Positions 33,993 to 37,196 of a DNA stretch of 37,196 nucleotides are shown piece after piece. The DNA is taken from the NCBI RefSeq assembly GCF_026891975.1, contig NZ_JAPTGB010000021.1, positions 1-37,196 of the forward strand, in the 5' to 3' direction. The translations under genes were made by a program, and so were the position numbers. The stretch comes from Methanocorpusculum petauri (GTDB lineage: Archaea; Halobacteriota; Methanomicrobia; Methanomicrobiales; Methanocorpusculaceae). Under the pieces are notes generated by a model, which searched no databases, was not told the origin of the DNA, and worked only from the letters and a program-made list of their open reading frames with translations. Every line of letters starts with the position of its first letter. The first letter of the stretch is position 1.

Positions 33993-35003
33993 ATGGCGAA
34001 AGCAAAGGATAAACTCCCGAAAAATCTCAGCGAGGGATGCAGGCTCTGTTATCAGGGAGCGAAGCTCGTCCTCTTTATCACCGGACGATGCGATCGTGAC
34101 TGCTGGTACTGCCCGCTCTCGGAAGAGCGGAAGAATGTGGATGTGATCTTCGCCAACGATGAGAGGATCACACGACCCGAGGAGGCAATTCCCGAGGCAG
34201 AGGTTATGGACGCGCTGGGGACCGGTGTTACCGGAGGTGAGCCGCTGCTTGAACTCGACCGGGTGGTCGAGTTCTGTACGTACCTGAAGAACCATTTCGG
34301 CCCGGAACATCACATTCATCTCTACACCGGTCATGCACCGACCGAGGAGGAACTGGCAGCGCTTGCTCCGTGCGTTGACGAGATCCGGATGCATCCCCCG
34401 CACGAGGAGTGGAGTACTATTATGGACTCAGCGTTTCCCGCATCGATTGCGAATGCAAAACGTATGGGGTTCTCCGTCGGCGTGGAGGTTCCGTCGCTGC
34501 CGGGACTGCGACATTTTTTCCCGCTGCTTGACAGCCTTGATTTTCTCAACATCAACCAGCTGGAGTGGGGAGATTCCTGTGCGGATGCGATGCGGGAGAG
34601 AAAACTTGAGCCGGAGAATCCGCTCTGCAATGCGATTAAAGGGTCGACGAAGTGGGCCTGTGAGATCAATGGTCATCCGAAGGTGCACTACTGTACTTCA
34701 ACTTTTAAGGATTCGGTGCAGCTCCGCGAGCGGCTGAAGCGGATTGCGCGGAACTCTGCCCGGCCGTTTGATATGATTACGGATGATGGAACGGTGATGT
34801 ACGGATCGATGGATCCCGGAGATGATCTGGAGATGATCCTTTCCTGTCTGAAGGCCGGCAGTTATTATGAGGAGATGCCGGACGGAACAATTGAGTTCGA
34901 CTGGCAGCAGATGCGCAAAGTTCCCCGGAAGTTCGGCGGCGAACGAAAGATCATTGAGCGGTATCCGAATGACGGTATGATCGTTGAGGTGATCCCGCAG
35001 TGA
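33993..35003 (+). CDS. radical SAM protein of unknown function
   Basis: A 336-residue radical SAM protein. The [4Fe-4S] motif is CDRDCWYC (Cys33, Cys37, Cys40), with GTGVTGGEPLLELDRVVEFC as the GGE motif. An extra CxxC (Cys16, Cys19, GCRLCYQGAK) precedes the cluster motif. Two more cysteines, in KWACEIN and VHYCTSTF, could hold a second cluster or metal. It resembles the activase-type short radical SAM enzymes conserved in archaea but matches no characterised enzyme I can name. It lies tightly between lysS and uppS, overlapping the latter as GTGA. The context suggests translation or lipid-carrier metabolism but does not decide. Confidence 0.8.
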   Translation: MAKAKDKLPKNLSEGCRLCYQGAKLVLFITGRCDRDCWYCPLSEERKNVDVIFANDERITRPEEAIPEAEVMDALGTGVTGGEPLLELDRVVEFCTYLKNHFGPEHHIHLYTGHAPTEEELAALAPCVDEIRMHPPHEEWSTIMDSAFPASIANAKRMGFSVGVEVPSLPGLRHFFPLLDSLDFLNINQLEWGDSCADAMRERKLEPENPLCNAIKGSTKWACEINGHPKVHYCTSTFKDSVQLRERLKRIARNSARPFDMITDDGTVMYGSMDPGDDLEMILSCLKAGSYYEEMPDGTIEFDWQQMRKVPRKFGGERKIIERYPNDGMIVEVIPQ

Positions 35004-35764
35004 GCATCCGGTCGGTTGCGGAGAATGTGTATGCGAGGAGGCTCAGACGGAGTCTCACCCGTATTCCGAACCATGTGGCAATTATTCAGGACGGCAACCG
35101 GCGGTATGCCAGAGCTCACGGGAAGGATACGGGGTACGGACACAGACTCGGCGCCGATACGACGGAGCGGGTGCTTGACTGGATGGGCGAGCTTGGTATT
35201 CGTCATGTGACGTTTTTTGCGTTTTCGACCGAGAATTTCCGCCGTCCCGAGGAGGAGAAGGAGGAACTTCACCAGTTATTTATGGAAAAGTTTTCCGCTC
35301 TTCTGACCGATGAGCGGGTGAGCCGGCATGAGATCAATGTTTCGGTGATCGGGGACCGTTCGCTTCTGGATGAGGATCTGAAGAAGACGATTTCAGCGAC
35401 TGAGGCGGCAACAAAACAGTATTCACGCTATTTTGTACATATTGCTCTTGCTTACGGAGGCCGCAATGAGATTGTTGCAACTGCGAAAAAAATTGTGGCG
35501 GCGGTTCGTGACGGATCCATTTCTGCGGATGCGATAACACCTGAGCTGGTGACGGAGAGTATGTATCCGGGTATTTCGATGCCGCCGGTGGATCTGATTA
35601 TCCGGACGGCGAACGACCGAAGGACTTCGAATTTTCTGCCGTGGATGGCAAACGGGAATGAGGCGGCGGTGTGTTTTTGTACGCCGACGTGGCCGGAGTT
35701 CCGGTATGTGGATATGCTGCGTGCGCTCCGGGTGTATGACTGCCGGATGCGCGAGAGTGTTTGA
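35000..35764 (+). CDS. uppS: cis-prenyltransferase (undecaprenyl/dolichyl diphosphate synthase type)
   Basis: A 254-residue cis-prenyltransferase. HVAIIQDGNRRYARAHGKDT holds the catalytic Asp and the diphosphate-binding Asn-Arg-Arg. FFAFSTENFRRPEEEKEEL and IALAYGGRNEIV are strongly conserved, and IIRTANDRRTSNFLPW replaces the bacterial RTSGE-x-R-L-S-N-F-L-L-W. It extends an allylic diphosphate with isopentenyl diphosphate in cis. In archaea the product is the lipid carrier for N-glycosylation. GTG at 35000 overlaps the preceding stop. The RTANDRR variant is a family-level archaeal difference. Confidence 0.92.
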   Translation: MSIRSVAENVYARRLRRSLTRIPNHVAIIQDGNRRYARAHGKDTGYGHRLGADTTERVLDWMGELGIRHVTFFAFSTENFRRPEEEKEELHQLFMEKFSALLTDERVSRHEINVSVIGDRSLLDEDLKKTISATEAATKQYSRYFVHIALAYGGRNEIVATAKKIVAAVRDGSISADAITPELVTESMYPGISMPPVDLIIRTANDRRTSNFLPWMANGNEAAVCFCTPTWPEFRYVDMLRALRVYDCRMRESV

Positions 35765-35869
35765 TCACGGATTTTCTGTAGGGCAGGCGTTGATACTTCT
35801 GTTTGGTGCGGCGGGATGGTTCTCGTTCGTCTGAGTTTTCTTCTGCTGTGAGGGAAAAATAGGAGGGGG

Positions 35870-36478
35870 TTATTTTCCGTCCCGCAGTTTTACAATCCGT
35901 TCACCAAGTGCTTTTCCTTTTTCGTATGCCGCAGTAAGAATTTCGGGTTTGTTGTCGAGGTTGATGATGGTGTCCATGTCGTTTTGCAGCAGTTCGTCCG
36001 CGTACTTTGCGTCTACAATTGCACAGAATGCTTTTGCAGTCAGAACCGGGCCGGTAAATATATCGGGCGCGTTCATTCCCCCGATGCACAGAAAGAGGGT
36101 ACGGCGGATTTTTGCGTGTTCGGGGGTGATGAACGGCTGTTTGCGATAGTATTTCGCCATGTAGAACGGCTGGCAGCGATCCATGAATGATTTCAATGCG
36201 CCGGGGATGCCGTAGGTCATTACGGGGGTTGCGATGATGAGGCCGTCGGCCTGTTTGATTTTGCGGTAGGCGGTCTGCATGTCGTCTTCGATTGCACAGG
36301 TCGGTTCAATCATGCAGGAGTAGGTCTGGTTGCAGGGTCCGGCATGCAGGTGGGCTACGTTGATCCGATCAACGGTGCAACCGGCGTCTTCAACTCCTTT
36401 GATTGCCTGTGTCAGGAGTTTGTCGGTGTTCCCCCCAAGAATATTGCTCCCGAACAGTGCCAGCACGTTCTTTGTCAT
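35870..36478 (-). CDS. iron-sulfur flavoprotein / NADPH-dependent FMN reductase family
   Basis: A 202-residue flavodoxin-fold protein. LALFGSNILGGNTDKLLTQA binds FMN phosphate, and ADGLIIATPVMTYGIPGALK supplies the isoalloxazine loop. The Isf-type cysteine motif usually has four cysteines before D-D-M; here GPCNQTYSCMIEPTCAIEDD keeps three, with Thr at the second cysteine position. A normal four-cysteine cluster therefore looks unlikely. The family moves electrons between ferredoxin, flavin and small acceptors. ATG 36478 follows a TATA box by about 28 bases; ATG 36487 is possible. Confidence 0.85.
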   Translation of the reverse strand: MTKNVLALFGSNILGGNTDKLLTQAIKGVEDAGCTVDRINVAHLHAGPCNQTYSCMIEPTCAIEDDMQTAYRKIKQADGLIIATPVMTYGIPGALKSFMDRCQPFYMAKYYRKQPFITPEHAKIRRTLFLCIGGMNAPDIFTGPVLTAKAFCAIVDAKYADELLQNDMDTIINLDNKPEILTAAYEKGKALGERIVKLRDGK

Positions 36479-36500
36479 TATCTGCATTTATGCGTTTGAA

Positions 36501-36511
36501 CCATATAATAA
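36501..36511 (-). promoter_or_regulatory. TATA box of the flavoprotein gene
   Basis: TTATTATATGG on the minus strand ends about 23 bases ahead of ATG 36478, giving a leaderless or near-leaderless transcript. Confidence 0.5.
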
Positions 36512-36594
36512 GTCAGGTCGGGACGGGTATATTTTGCCAGTACCTAAAAGACTAATAGCGGAACCGGCGGATATATGGATCAGTGATGTTATCC

Positions 36595-36972
36595 ATGACA
36601 GAAAAGAATCACACCTGCGGCTGCCACCATGAAACCGGCGGTATGAAAGAACTTGAGAAAAACATCGGCCATGTTCCGGTTTTTTTCCGCGATCTTGCCG
36701 AGTCCGATCCCGCGATGCATGAGGCGGTTCTTAAGCTTGATAACTACATCTGGTCGGACGGGGCGCTTTCCCGTAAACAGAAGAAGCTGATGGCAATTGC
36801 AATTGCGGCGGCAATGCGCGATGATCATGCTCTGCATGCACAGATGCAGGGAGCAAAGAAGCTCGGTGTTACTATGGAAGAGGTTGACGAGGCACTTCGT
36901 GTTGCGTTTATGCTCGCCGGTATGCCGTCCTATGTGTACGGTAAGACGGAAGCAGCAGAGATTTTTAAATAA
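36595..36972 (+). CDS. AhpD / carboxymuconolactone decarboxylase-like protein without CxxC
   Basis: A 125-residue protein from ATG 36595 (MTEKNHTCGCHHETG); starts at 36583 (GTG) and 36586 (ATG) are equally in frame and cannot be excluded. The core LSRKQKKLMAIAIAAAMRDD and MEEVDEALRVAFMLAGMPSY matches the AhpD / CMD alpha-helical fold. The catalytic CxxC of AhpD is missing; RDDHALH stands in its place. The short N-terminal HTCGCHH may bind a metal. A peroxidase role by the AhpD mechanism is therefore unlikely; the true function is unknown. A T-run follows the stop. Confidence 0.8.
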   Translation: MTEKNHTCGCHHETGGMKELEKNIGHVPVFFRDLAESDPAMHEAVLKLDNYIWSDGALSRKQKKLMAIAIAAAMRDDHALHAQMQGAKKLGVTMEEVDEALRVAFMLAGMPSYVYGKTEAAEIFK

Positions 36973-36974
36973 AT

Positions 36975-36982
36975 CTTTTTTT
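36975..36982 (+). terminator. oligo-T terminator
   Basis: A T-rich run just after the stop codon of the AhpD-like gene. Confidence 0.45.
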
Positions 36983-37072
36983 CTCCGGATACTGGGGGAT
37001 TTTTGCGGGAGTTTTTCGCGGTGGTTTTTGGATGTCCCTGTGTGATGTGGTTTTTCGGGGGCTTTTCTGTGT

Positions 37073-37150
37073 GTGGTTTTACTTGGAGTAACCACGGGTG
37101 AAGCGGTGTTTGGGAGGCTTTTGCGGTGGTTTTACTTGGAGTAACCACGG
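37073..37150 (+). repeat. direct repeat with internal hairpin at window end
   Basis: An identical 25-bp sequence occurs at 37073-37097 and 37126-37150, 53 bp apart. Each copy contains the inverted repeat GTGGTT ... AACCAC (6-bp arms, 11-base loop). A shared GGCTTTT lies ahead of each. The following bases (CCACGGAAAACACAG, then ATTCCACGG) resemble the degenerate CACGGAA-type repeats seen in many prokaryotic genomes. No coding sequence was found from 36973 to the end. Confidence 0.7.
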
Positions 37151-37196
37151 AAAACACAGACCGAACGGAATTCCACGGAAAAAAACACAGAATACC

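Overview
The window looks like a chromosomal segment of a methanogenic euryarchaeon of the Methanomicrobiales, most like Methanocorpusculum. This is inferred from the gene content (archaeal riboflavin synthase, CofH, archaeal SepF, class I lysyl-tRNA synthetase, nif operon with nifI1/nifI2 between nifH and nifD) and from TATA-box promoters, oligo-T termination and GUG starts. No rRNA, tRNA or CRISPR array was recognised. The first 31 bases are a suspicious G/C homopolymer that breaks a flavoprotein gene.

Layout. 1-2.4 kb: two secreted PEGA-repeat surface proteins. 2.4-5.3 kb: DUF1805 protein, an odd peptide deformylase, a ferredoxin:thioredoxin reductase-like protein, an orphan solute-binding lipoprotein and a sugar O-acetyltransferase. 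5.4-6.2 kb: purE, whose 3' end has been replaced; three 137-bp units separate the working gene from its displaced original tail. 6.2-8.1 kb: class V aminotransferase, riboflavin synthase and a small conserved protein. 8.2-10.2 kb: an AT-richer AlbA_2/RecG-like regulator, probably acquired. 10.4-14.7 kb: aspartokinase-purM and two exported proteins. 14.7-16.7 kb: a DUF4143 ATPase between two direct copies of the 3' end of an Rsm22-type methyltransferase gene. 16.4-19.4 kb (minus): PUA protein, SepF, ZPR1-like protein, Rsm22-like protein. 19.4-21.8 kb: TrmO, signal peptidase, CofH. 21.8-23.4 kb (minus): homocitrate-synthase-type enzyme and Ogt. 23.4-32.4 kb: nif operon nifH-I1-I2-D-K-E-N, then a [2Fe-2S] ferredoxin and an AnfO-like protein. 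32.4-35.8 kb: lysS, an uncharacterised radical SAM protein and a cis-prenyltransferase. 35.8-37.2 kb: iron-sulfur-flavoprotein relative, AhpD-like protein and a hairpin-forming direct repeat.

How the genes work together. The nif operon encodes Fe protein (NifH), MoFe protein (NifDK), cofactor scaffold (NifEN), post-translational ammonia switch (NifI1/NifI2) and a probable electron carrier. The divergent NifV/AksA-type enzyme could supply homocitrate. nifB and nifX are not in the window. Two identical-arm palindromes, 42 bp apart, sit just ahead of nifH and are candidate operators.

Most notable: at two unrelated loci (purE and the rsm22-like gene) the 3' end of a core gene is present again downstream, in the same orientation, with foreign DNA between the copies. 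At purE the displaced tail differs from the working tail mainly by synonymous changes, which is what 3'-end replacement by an integrating element would leave. This is the best candidate for an undescribed system here.
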